Shown here piece after piece: positions 1 through 5,160 of a stretch of 12,789 bases of DNA. Source of the stretch: an uncultured Clostridia bacterium (GTDB lineage: Bacteria > Bacillota > Clostridia > Oscillospirales > Acutalibacteraceae); the NCBI GenBank assembly GCA_947168785.1, contig CAMVNL010000023.1:1-12789 (forward strand), in the 5' to 3' direction. Numbering within the stretch: the stretch's first letter is position 1; each line of letters begins with the position of its first letter. Below the pieces are notes generated by a model. The model made no database searches. It worked only from the letters and a program-made list of their open reading frames with translations, and had not been told where the DNA came from. The position numbers and the translations under genes were made by a program.

Positions 1-54
1 AGAAGTGTTGCAAGAATCAACATGTATCAAATACTTGACACCATAAAAGTGGAT

Positions 55-83
55 ATTATATCGGGAGGTTTATCTTTTGGCAA
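55..83 (-). promoter_or_regulatory. Sigma-A promoter reading out of the left edge
   Basis: On the minus strand TTGCCA (83-78) is followed after exactly 17 bp by a perfect TATAAT (60-55). Transcription would start near position 48 and continue past position 1, so a minus-strand gene or element must begin just outside the window. No confident start codon with a ribosome site is visible in the 48 transcribed bases. Confidence 0.75.
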
Positions 84-117
84 GGTTTTTCGGGCTTGCT
101 TTGAGCTCGCCCATTCT

Positions 118-132
118 GGCTTTGCTAAAGCC
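118..132 (+). terminator. Small hairpin followed by T-rich run
   Basis: GGCTTT (118-123) and AAAGCC (127-132) form a 6-bp stem with a 3-base loop, followed on the plus strand by TTTTCTCT. It could be a weak plus-strand terminator or one of the structural hairpins of an insertion-sequence end. Confidence 0.35.
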
Positions 133-140
133 TTTTCTCT

Positions 141-166
141 CCCCCGGTAGAACCGGGGGTTTATTT
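141..166 (+). terminator. GC-rich hairpin, possible plus-strand terminator
   Basis: CCCCCGG and CCGGGGG (141-159) pair perfectly over 7 bp around a 5-base loop, followed on the plus strand by TTTATTT. No plus-strand gene precedes it inside the window. It may insulate the element or gene at the left edge rather than end a transcript. Confidence 0.45.
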
Positions 167-183
167 CCACGTCTGAAGACACC

Positions 184-225
184 AAAAAAAAAGCCGCCGG
201 GTTGACCATGATGGTCACCGGCGGC
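184..225 (-). terminator. Rho-independent terminator of the WYL/UmuD-like operon
   Basis: Read on the minus strand, GCCGCCGG (225-218) pairs with CCGGCGGC (200-193). The stem extends through TGACCA/TGGTCA with a 2-base bulge and is followed directly by nine T residues (192-184). This is a classical intrinsic terminator. It lies 117 bp beyond the stop codon of the S24 gene and closes the three-gene operon before the next promoter at 83-55. Confidence 0.9.
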
Positions 226-312
226 GTGGTTTCTTCTTTGGCGGGTAAAGACCGTGGGAAAATGATTAATAATGGTGGGCACACACTCCATTCTCCTTAT
301 TTCTGATGTGGT

Positions 313-339
313 GGAGGTGTTCTCATTTGAGTGACCTCC
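313..339 (-). other. Hairpin just after the S24 gene
   Basis: GGAGGT and ACCTCC (313-318 and 334-339) are 6-bp inverted arms with a nested CTCA/TGAG pairing, starting three bases after the S24 stop codon. No T-run follows on the minus strand, so it is not a terminator by itself. It could protect the mRNA 3' end. The remaining bases up to the terminator hold no convincing gene. Confidence 0.35.
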
Positions 340-341
340 AG

Positions 342-749
342 TTATTCCAGATCCTTGAGCACCTTGACTGCGACCCCTTGTATCTCACAATTGTCGACGT
401 AGATATCGTCCATGTGAGAATTCTCCGGGTGCAGGCGAATGCGATGCTTCGACGGTTCCGGATAGAACCTTTTGAGCGTCGCTTCGTCTTCCATGAGTGC
501 AACAACGATCTGTCCATCGTCTGCAGAGCTCTGCTGCCGGATCAAAACAAGATCCCCATCTTCGATGCCTGATTCGATCATGGAATCTCCGTAGGCACGA
601 AGAAGGAAGAAATCACCTTGGCCGAACAGCGCCACAGGGAGACGGATGTATTCCTCGATGTTTTCCTCCGCATATTTCGGGATACCGCAGGCGATTCTGC
701 CGAGAACGGGGACTCGGATAGCCTGCATCTTCGTTTTTGTGGAGGTCAT
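342..749 (-). CDS. Stand-alone S24 peptidase, UmuD-like self-cleaving protein
   Basis: This 135-residue protein is the catalytic half of the LexA/UmuD (peptidase S24) family without any DNA-binding domain. The self-cleavage site is visible as VLGRIACGIP, with the scissile bond predicted between Cys21 and Gly22. The catalytic pair is Ser56 (in GDSMIESG) and Lys93 (in EATLKRF). In E. coli UmuD the corresponding residues are Cys24-Gly25, Ser60 and Lys97, with the same 37-residue Ser-Lys spacing and a total of 139 residues. LexA usually has Ala-Gly at this site. The motif ENIEEYI following it is typical of Bacillota LexA proteins. Its start ATG overlaps the stop of the preceding 39-codon gene (ATGA) and has no good ribosome site of its own, so it is probably translated by coupling. 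UmuD normally partners a Y-family polymerase, but none is present in the window. It could also be a protease for a repressor. Family assignment is secure, UmuD-type role is inferred. Confidence 0.88.
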   Translation of the reverse strand: MTSTKTKMQAIRVPVLGRIACGIPKYAEENIEEYIRLPVALFGQGDFFLLRAYGDSMIESGIEDGDLVLIRQQSSADDGQIVVALMEDEATLKRFYPEPSKHRIRLHPENSHMDDIYVDNCEIQGVAVKVLKDLE

Positions 750-865
750 CGTGATATGATAGTTGCTCCCAAGAACTGTTCTACGTCCATTCCAAATAAT
801 GCATTCTCTGTGGTTTGAACCGTATTTATTTCCTCCGTTGTTTTTATAACTCTCACTTCGGCCAT
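746..865 (-). CDS. Small 39-residue protein of unknown function, coupled to the S24 gene
   Basis: A short open frame begins at ATG 865 with an AGGAG ribosome site about 10 bases upstream, 19 bases after the stop of the WYL gene. It ends in a TGA that shares ATGA with the start of the S24 gene. The protein starts MAEVRVIKTTEEINTV and ends FLGATIISR. It is mildly acidic at the N-terminal half, has no cysteines, and shows no membrane segment or recognisable motif. The good ribosome site and the 4-base overlap argue that it is translated and serves at least as a translational lead for the S24 gene. It could be a partner or substrate of the protease. No homologous family is recognised. It is not simply a lost N-terminal half of the S24 protein, since the S24 frame through this stretch encodes no helix-turn-helix. 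Confidence 0.6.
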   Translation of the reverse strand: MAEVRVIKTTEEINTVQTTENALFGMDVEQFLGATIISR

Positions 866-884
866 ACCCTTTACTCTCCTTCGT

Positions 885-1892
885 TTATAATGCTTCTTGT
901 CCTGTAATATCCGCTATGTGTTGGTAGTATTGGTAGTTAACGTTCTCTGGGGAGAGAACCTTCATCTTGTTCCCGAATTGAGCCAGCCAGCCGAAAAATG
1001 TCGGGCTGACCTGCACATGTACCGTCGCAGCACAGGTGGTATCGTCTACTGGCATCATCGGCGTGTCCTCGCCGAATTTATCGAACACCGGCCCGATCAG
1101 CAATTTGTCAAATTGCAGAACCACGGATTCCTGTTCACCACCGAACATCTTGAAGACCTGCTCCGTGTATTCGGCTACGCTGTTGATCCGCTCCAACGCC
1201 TCATCCGACAGAACCGATTCCTCAACGACCTCAACATGATCCATCCGGTCGATCCTGTAGTTGGCCGTCGTTCCGGGGTGTTTGCTGTTGTAGCCCATCA
1301 GGTAGTAGTTATCCTCATTGAATATGAGGGCGACCGGTTCAATGTAGTAACGCTTCTTTTGACCGGTTGCCGTAACGACGTAGTCGCGGCCTGCCTTTTC
1401 GTTCAGATGGAAGTAGTGGAAGGCGATCTTCTTCTTTCGCACGATCGCATCCTCGATACTGTCCACCGTATAGAGAATTGCTTCGTTTGTATGCTTGCGC
1501 GTGTTGAAGCAAACCATGTTTTTCATCAGCAGCTCTGCCCGGTGCGACCCGCCAAGAGCGACGACCTTTGTAACCATCTCTGCCGTTTTCTTTTCGGTCA
1601 CGAAGCTGGCTGCCTGTAACGCGTCAATCAGGATTTTGATTTCCGGCACAGAAAGATCGTGCTCCGGAACATAATAAAACTTTTCTTTATCCTTCAGAAA
1701 ACTCATGATTTCAAATCCGTTTTCCTGCAGTACTTCAATATCCAAACTGAGCGTTCTCACGTTGCTGGAAATGCCCATCTCATTGAGCCTTCTGCAAAGC
1801 TCGACACGTGAGATCGGATGGTTCTCATCGGTTTCTTTTCGCAGCAGCTCGTAAAGCTTCAACAGCTTGATTTTTTGCATGTTGGCAGCCAC
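885..1892 (-). CDS. HTH-WYL transcriptional regulator
   Basis: The 335-residue protein has the standard layout of this family. An N-terminal winged helix-turn-helix lies at about residues 5-65, with the recognition part SSNVRTLSLDIEVLQENGF. A WYL domain spans about 140-225, with the core motif present as YYLMGYN and the following ligand-site arginines in YRIDRM. A C-terminal WCX-type extension runs from about 240 to 325. The first residue of the name-giving WYL motif is Tyr. WYL domains bind nucleic-acid or nucleotide ligands; PafBC and DriD use them to sense DNA damage, and BrxR/CapW repress defence islands. The start is the GTG at 1892, because AGGAGG sits 9 bases before it; the ATG at 1880 would be too far from that site. 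It is first in an operon with a 39-codon gene and a UmuD-like protease. Its promoter region is duplicated in front of the esterase operon, so it probably regulates both. Ligand and sign of regulation are unknown. Confidence 0.9.
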   Translation of the reverse strand: MAANMQKIKLLKLYELLRKETDENHPISRVELCRRLNEMGISSNVRTLSLDIEVLQENGFEIMSFLKDKEKFYYVPEHDLSVPEIKILIDALQAASFVTEKKTAEMVTKVVALGGSHRAELLMKNMVCFNTRKHTNEAILYTVDSIEDAIVRKKKIAFHYFHLNEKAGRDYVVTATGQKKRYYIEPVALIFNEDNYYLMGYNSKHPGTTANYRIDRMDHVEVVEESVLSDEALERINSVAEYTEQVFKMFGGEQESVVLQFDKLLIGPVFDKFGEDTPMMPVDDTTCAATVHVQVSPTFFGWLAQFGNKMKVLSPENVNYQYYQHIADITGQEAL

Positions 1893-1900
1893 GCTGGAAC

Positions 1901-1908
1901 CCCTCCTT
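1901..1908 (-). promoter_or_regulatory. Ribosome site fixing the GTG start of the WYL gene
   Basis: AAGGAGGG on the minus strand lies 9 bases (counted from AGGAGG) before GTG 1892-1890. This places the start at GTG rather than at the in-frame ATG four codons later. Confidence 0.8.
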
Positions 1909-1932
1909 GATCTGGATACAATTATTCAAATT

Positions 1933-1961
1933 ATTATACCATAAAACTCCAGATGATGCAA
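1933..1961 (-). promoter_or_regulatory. Promoter of the WYL operon
   Basis: TTGCAT (1961-1956), a 17-bp spacer, and a perfect TATAAT (1938-1933), preceded by TGG. The start site would be near 1926, giving a leader of about 35 bases before the GTG. The same promoter with only two base differences over 51 bp is found at 4775-4803. Confidence 0.9.
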
Positions 1962-1962
1962 G

Positions 1963-1976
1963 GATTAAGCGTAATC
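1963..1976. promoter_or_regulatory. Candidate operator, copy A
   Basis: GATTAAGCGTAATC is a perfect inverted repeat (GATTA-4 bp-TAATC) starting 2 bp upstream of the -35 box of the WYL promoter. It is preserved exactly at 4805-4818, at the equivalent position before the esterase promoter. The position suits a regulator site; the neighbouring WYL protein is the obvious candidate ligand, which is inference. Confidence 0.55.
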
Positions 1977-2075
1977 AAATAATTACCTGACGACTTTTTT
2001 TGCTTTTTTTGGTTCGAATCTCTTCACGTTCATCCTTTTACACTTTCTTTGCAGTGTTAAAGAAAGAAACGTACA

Positions 2076-2113
2076 AGAAAAACCTCTTTTGCCATGGCAG
2101 ACAAAAGAGGTTT
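2076..2113 (-). terminator. Terminator of the esterase/deacetylase-like operon
   Basis: Arms AACCTCTTTTG (2081-2091) and CAAAAGAGGTT (2102-2112) form an 11-bp stem with a 10-base loop. On the minus strand it continues into a T-rich run, about 20 bp after the stop codon at 2135. Its twin lies at 5051-5088. Confidence 0.88.
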
Positions 2114-2134
2114 CTGCTTTTATCGTTTTTATAC

Positions 2135-3568
2135 TCACGTTCTGCCGCGATACGGAACCGATCTGACCGGGCTTTCCGCATCCGGCGTTCCGCCCGCTCT
2201 GCCAACCGCCTTTTTCAGCTGCACGCCGTCCGGATGGCTTACGGAACAGCTTTCGGGGGTAAACCTGAAAACGAGCGCGTCAAAGGCAATTTCGCATACG
2301 CCGTATCCGAGGTCTGTGAACACATAGTCGTTTCCGTGAAAAGGCTTGCCGGTCAGTTCACATAGCGGATAGATACCGGCGAGCACACCGTTTCCGGACT
2401 GCCGATTGCCGTCAAGCACACGGTCGGTTTCATAAACGATATCGTCTGTGGTGCAAAGCTTTGTGAGATAAGGGTCGGCGGAATCCTCATTGAATGTGTA
2501 GACATCTCTGATCCTGATTCCGTTTTCGTCCGAAAAAACATTGATTCTGTAATAACGGGAGCTGTACCAGAAAGAGCATTTGCCGCCGTCGTCCCACGCG
2601 GTGTGCGCCGAAATTGCGGATGCGGGTGTGATTTCATATACAGCCGAGAATCTTCTGCCGGTTTCGCCGAGCGTCAGAATTTCTATTTTCCCCTGCCGGC
2701 TGAGTTCTTCAAATCTCCCGAACTGGTATTCGAGACCACTCGCCATGCCTTCCCAGCCGAAGGAGTTCTCCTGACCGGCCTGCGCATAGCCGAAAGAGAG
2801 ACATTCTCCGTTGAAATTCTCGCGCAGGTACCAATCCACCCAGACGGGGTTGCAGCCGCCGTTTCCGCTTGCGGGCTCCAGGGTGATCAAGCCCTGCATT
2901 GTGTCATACTGGCCGTCAATGTTGCGCCCTAAATCATACTGATAAACAGGATCTGAGCCAAGCATTCTGAAAATGGGAACGGAGAGCTGGTTTTCTTTTG
3001 TTGCCGCAGGTACAAAGAAATTCTTTTTTGAGGGATAATATGCCTGGCCGTAGTAACCGCCCCAAAGCGTGTAGCCGTCCGTTCCGAATTGCTCTTTGCA
3101 GCAGCACAGGGCGTCAAGGCCGTATCGCTCGTCGGCGTGATTGATACAGATCGTGTCAAGCACCCATGCACCCATCACGCGCGGATAACTGCCGAATACT
3201 TCTTTGAATTTGCCAAAAAGGCAGTCGGTCATTTTGATTCTTGCCTCGGGATCGTATCCCTGCGGCAGATCGTGCTGCGCGTGCCAATCCCAGGAAAAGC
3301 GGCCAGTCCATGTTTCACCGACCGCTTCACACAGTGGCTGCACAACTTCGAACCAGATGCCGAATTCAAACTGCGCCGGATCAAGGCTCTTCAGGAAATC
3401 CGTATATTCAGGGCTGATCAGAGCGTCATACTGCAGCAGGAATGTGCCCCTGAGCTTGTGCTTCTGCATCAGCTCAGCCTGCTTTTTCACAGGTGTAAGA
3501 AGGTCAACCGGCTCTCTGGGCTCAACAGCTCTGATAAAATTGATGATATTTATGATTTGCGGACGCAT
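2135..3568 (-). CDS. Uncharacterised protein, putative carbohydrate-active (NodB/deacetylase-like) enzyme
   Basis: The 477-residue protein has no signal peptide or membrane segment, so it is predicted cytoplasmic. Its N-terminal part looks like a (beta/alpha)-barrel of the polysaccharide-deacetylase/glycosidase type. Features include INFIRAVEPREPVDL near the start, GTFLLQYDALISPEY (residues 41-55), FEFGIWFEVVQP, a Trp/His-rich FSWDWHAQHDLPQGYDP, and GTDGYTLWGGYYGQAYYPS. The C-terminal third is beta-rich and could be a sugar-binding or sandwich domain. The N-terminal motifs are shared, as far as I recall, by an uncharacterised protein family of Bacillota. No catalytic residues can be assigned with confidence. 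ATG 3568 has AAGGAG 10 bases upstream. It lies 30 bp after the SGNH esterase gene and is clearly in the same operon, suggesting that both act on one acylated or acetylated glycan. The last 25 residues are low in hydrophobics and may be a poorly conserved tail. Confidence 0.6.
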   Translation of the reverse strand: MRPQIINIINFIRAVEPREPVDLLTPVKKQAELMQKHKLRGTFLLQYDALISPEYTDFLKSLDPAQFEFGIWFEVVQPLCEAVGETWTGRFSWDWHAQHDLPQGYDPEARIKMTDCLFGKFKEVFGSYPRVMGAWVLDTICINHADERYGLDALCCCKEQFGTDGYTLWGGYYGQAYYPSKKNFFVPAATKENQLSVPIFRMLGSDPVYQYDLGRNIDGQYDTMQGLITLEPASGNGGCNPVWVDWYLRENFNGECLSFGYAQAGQENSFGWEGMASGLEYQFGRFEELSRQGKIEILTLGETGRRFSAVYEITPASAISAHTAWDDGGKCSFWYSSRYYRINVFSDENGIRIRDVYTFNEDSADPYLTKLCTTDDIVYETDRVLDGNRQSGNGVLAGIYPLCELTGKPFHGNDYVFTDLGYGVCEIAFDALVFRFTPESCSVSHPDGVQLKKAVGRAGGTPDAESPVRSVPYRGRT

Positions 3569-3598
3569 AGCGATGATTCTCCTTCCCTTTTTCGTTTC

Positions 3599-4660
3599 TT
3601 ATTCTTTTCTCTGTGATTGCTTTTGCAAAGCGGCTTTCAGAGCCGGTTCCAGTGTCTTCGCCATACAGTAAAAGCCGAGGTCGTTCGGGTGGCAGTTGTC
3701 CACGGTGCCGGAATCGCCGCCGAACAGGCGCAGCATCTCTGTGCCGTCGAAAAATTTAACGTTCTGATCTCCGGCCTTCACCGCCGCTTCCCACGTCCGC
3801 CGAACGATATCGCGGCGAAGCAGTTCTTCTTCGTTCGGATTCGGCTGCGGGCGCGAAAGCAAAAGCACCGGAAGCGTCGGCTGCTTTTCGCGGACGGTAC
3901 GGAAAAACGCCGCGTGGGTCGCCTCAAGGTACGCCGGGTCGGGCGCGTTGTGGTCATAGTCCAGCACGAAAGCGGACATAGAGAGTCCGGCGATGTATTG
4001 CGCTAAGCAGGCCTCTCCCCGCGCGCTGCCGGAAAAGCCAAGATTCAGGTGGTCGCAGGACAGAAGCCGCGAAAGGATGTTTTGATAGGCGTTGCCCGGG
4101 CGGGACGCGCATCCCCCCTGCGTGATGGAGGAACCGTAGTACACCACCGGCGCCGTCGTCCGATAGGCAGACGCCCTGCCCAGCTTACTGCCCGCCGGAA
4201 AGCCGAGTTCAAGCCGCGTGACGCCGCTGTAAAGCGGAAAATGCACAGTGATTTCCCGCATGCCGCCGGATCCGAGCTGCAGCTGAGACGTGTACCCGTT
4301 CTCCAGATCCATCGGCGGGATGAAGGTTCCGCGGTAAACGCCGTCGGCGTAAAGGTCAAAACCGGCGCTGCCAGTGAACGCAAAATGCGGCATTCGGGTT
4401 ACGCAGCGCATTGCGGCACGCAGAATCACCCGATCTGCGTCTGTCCGAAAGCGGACGCGCCCGCCCGCTGTGTTCAGGCTCAGAAACTGAACGCCGATGT
4501 TGGTCGCGGCGGCCAGCGCGTGCGGAATCCGGTAATACCCTTCTTCATCCCGCAGCAGCCCATGCACCGTGAACGGCGGCTGCGCGACGTCAAAAAACAC
4601 GGTTTCCGTTTCATCCGGCACAGTCACAACAAAGTTTTCGTCAAGCGCTTCGATCCGCAT
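3599..4660 (-). CDS. GxDLY-SGNH hydrolase, probable carbohydrate esterase
   Basis: The 353-residue protein has two parts. Residues 1 to about 165 form a beta-rich N-terminal domain containing GFDLY (100-104), the motif of the GxDLY domain that precedes many SGNH esterases. Residues from about 170 form the SGNH hydrolase. The nucleophile block is GSSITQGG with Ser178, block II is GFSGSARG (Gly208), block III has Asn238 in DYDHNAP, and the catalytic Asp321 and His324 lie in DNCHP. All four SGNH blocks are present. Such proteins remove acyl, often acetyl, groups from sugars or polysaccharides. There is no signal peptide, so it should act inside the cell on imported oligosaccharides or on cell-wall precursors. 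ATG 4660 has GGAGG 10 bases upstream. It is first in a two-gene operon driven by the promoter at 4775-4803, after a leader of about 108 bases that includes a relic of another gene. The substrate is unknown. Confidence 0.85.
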   Translation of the reverse strand: MRIEALDENFVVTVPDETETVFFDVAQPPFTVHGLLRDEEGYYRIPHALAAATNIGVQFLSLNTAGGRVRFRTDADRVILRAAMRCVTRMPHFAFTGSAGFDLYADGVYRGTFIPPMDLENGYTSQLQLGSGGMREITVHFPLYSGVTRLELGFPAGSKLGRASAYRTTAPVVYYGSSITQGGCASRPGNAYQNILSRLLSCDHLNLGFSGSARGEACLAQYIAGLSMSAFVLDYDHNAPDPAYLEATHAAFFRTVREKQPTLPVLLLSRPQPNPNEEELLRRDIVRRTWEAAVKAGDQNVKFFDGTEMLRLFGGDSGTVDNCHPNDLGFYCMAKTLEPALKAALQKQSQRKE

Positions 4661-4711
4661 GAAAATCCTTCCTCCGTCTTAAAAATCAAGAATGCCTGAT
4701 CAGTCTCACCT

Positions 4712-4756
4712 GTCAACCAGCCCTCTGGGATCAGCACTTCTGATAAAACTGATGAT
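4712..4756 (-). pseudogene. Relic of the 5' end of a second deacetylase-like gene
   Basis: These 45 bp match 3503-3547, inside the start of the deacetylase-like gene, at 38 of 45 positions without a gap. In the equivalent frame the relic reads IISFIRSADPRGLVD and then R-stop, against IINFIRAVEPREPVD in the intact gene, so protein similarity is also kept. There is no start codon, and an in-frame TGA follows two codons after the match. It lies in the untranslated leader of the esterase gene, downstream of the promoter. It appears that this promoter once drove a paralogue whose body was deleted. Confidence 0.8.
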
Positions 4757-4774
4757 TTAATAATAATTTAAAAT

Positions 4775-4803
4775 ATTATACCATAAAAATCCAGATGATG
4801 CAA
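4775..4803 (-). promoter_or_regulatory. Promoter of the esterase operon
   Basis: TTGCAT (4803-4798), a 17-bp spacer and TATAAT (4780-4775), the same boxes as the WYL promoter. Transcription would start near 4768 and first cross the gene relic at 4756-4712 before the esterase start at 4660. Confidence 0.9.
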
Positions 4804-4804
4804 A

Positions 4805-4818
4805 GATTAAGCGTAATC
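4805..4818. promoter_or_regulatory. Candidate operator, copy B
   Basis: The same perfect inverted repeat GATTAAGCGTAATC as at 1963-1976, starting 2 bp upstream of the -35 box of the esterase promoter. The flanking base that differs between the copies lies just outside the inverted repeat, so the repeat itself is unchanged. Confidence 0.55.
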
Positions 4819-4910
4819 AAATAATCACTCTGTAAAAACTTTTCTGCTTTTTTGGTTCGAATCTCTTCATGTCCATCCTTTTACGATTTCTTTGCAGCGT
4901 AAAGAAACGT

Positions 4911-5049
4911 AAAAAGTACACCAGCGATTTTGACCTTTTTCGAAGCCTGAACGTAAAAAATCGAGCTCCAAAGCAGTTGACTGACCGCTCTGAAGCCCGA
5001 TTTTACCGTATTTTGCCTATATTATCGCCTTATATTTCCAAAATGACAT
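4911..5049. other. About 130 bp present only in repeat copy B
   Basis: This stretch interrupts the similarity between the two intergenic repeats. It contains an imperfect inverted repeat, GTAAAAAATCGAGCT (4953-4967) against AAGCCCGATTTTAC (4993-5006), that could fold into a long stem. No gene or good minus-strand promoter was found in it. It may be an insertion in copy B or a deletion in copy A. Confidence 0.45.
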
Positions 5050-5050
5050 G

Positions 5051-5088
5051 AAAAACCTCTTTTGCCGTGGTAGACAAAAGAGGTTTTT
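5051..5088 (-). terminator. Terminator of the giant surface-protein gene
   Basis: A perfect 14-bp inverted repeat, AAAAACCTCTTTTG (5051-5064) and CAAAAGAGGTTTTT (5075-5088), with a 10-base loop. On the minus strand it ends in a five-T run, about 70 bp after the stop at 5161. The symmetry of the A and T tracts means it could work in both directions. Confidence 0.9.
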
Positions 5089-5160
5089 ACTATGGCTGTT
5101 ACGTACTAAAAAGATCCGCTTTGATTCTGCTGTAAAAATGATTGCGAAATCAAATGATCG

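Larger units (their letters stand above)
1..166 (-). mobile_element. Possible left end of an IS200-type insertion sequence
   Basis: Read on the minus strand, three elements follow one another. First comes a strong hairpin with 7-bp arms (CCCCCGG/CCGGGGG at 141-159), next to a smaller one (GGCTTT/AAAGCC at 118-132). Then comes a near-consensus promoter at 55-83, then a leader that runs off the window edge. Known IS200 left ends have this order: a terminator hairpin that blocks read-in, a promoter, and a structured 5' leader in front of the small tnpA gene. No transposase is visible because the gene would lie beyond position 1, and the exact element boundary cannot be placed. The alternative is an ordinary gene with its own promoter downstream of unrelated terminators. 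Confidence 0.35.
1933..2113 (-). repeat. Intergenic repeat, copy A (terminator-spacer-promoter)
   Basis: This block ends the deacetylase-like gene and starts the WYL operon. It is matched in the same orientation by 4775-5089. Shared parts, in transcription order, are the terminator hairpin with arms AACCTCTTTTG/CAAAAGAGGTT, a hairpin of type CTTTCTTT/AAAGAAAG (2043-2066), a block around GGTTCGAATCTCTTCA (2011-2026), the inverted repeat GATTAAGCGTAATC, and the promoter. The promoter-proximal 51 bp are 49/51 identical to copy B. Copy A lacks about 130 bp that copy B carries between hairpin and terminator. Confidence 0.9.
4775..5089 (-). repeat. Intergenic repeat, copy B (terminator-spacer-promoter)
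   Basis: Direct repeat of 1933-2113, in the same orientation, placed between the giant surface-protein gene and the esterase operon. Promoter, inverted repeat, GGTTCGAATCTCTTCA block (4854-4869), TTTCTTT/AAAGAAA hairpin (4887-4907) and terminator are all conserved. It is longer than copy A by about 130 bp (roughly 4911-5049). The two copies flank the esterase/deacetylase-like operon. Confidence 0.9.

Noticed and set aside
27..291. Two minus-strand frames of 73 and 85 codons between the S24 gene and the left edge
   Set aside because: Both run through the intrinsic terminator at 184-225 and resemble no protein family.
306..818. Plus-strand frames overlapping the S24 gene
   Set aside because: They are complements of a gene with an intact catalytic pair and cleavage site.
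897..1619. Plus-strand open frame inside the WYL gene
   Set aside because: The minus strand encodes a complete HTH-WYL protein with ribosome site and promoter.
2011..2020. GGTTCGAATC resembling a tRNA T-arm, also at 4854-4863
   Set aside because: Flanks do not pair, there is no acceptor stem, anticodon arm or CCA, and it is just part of the intergenic repeat.
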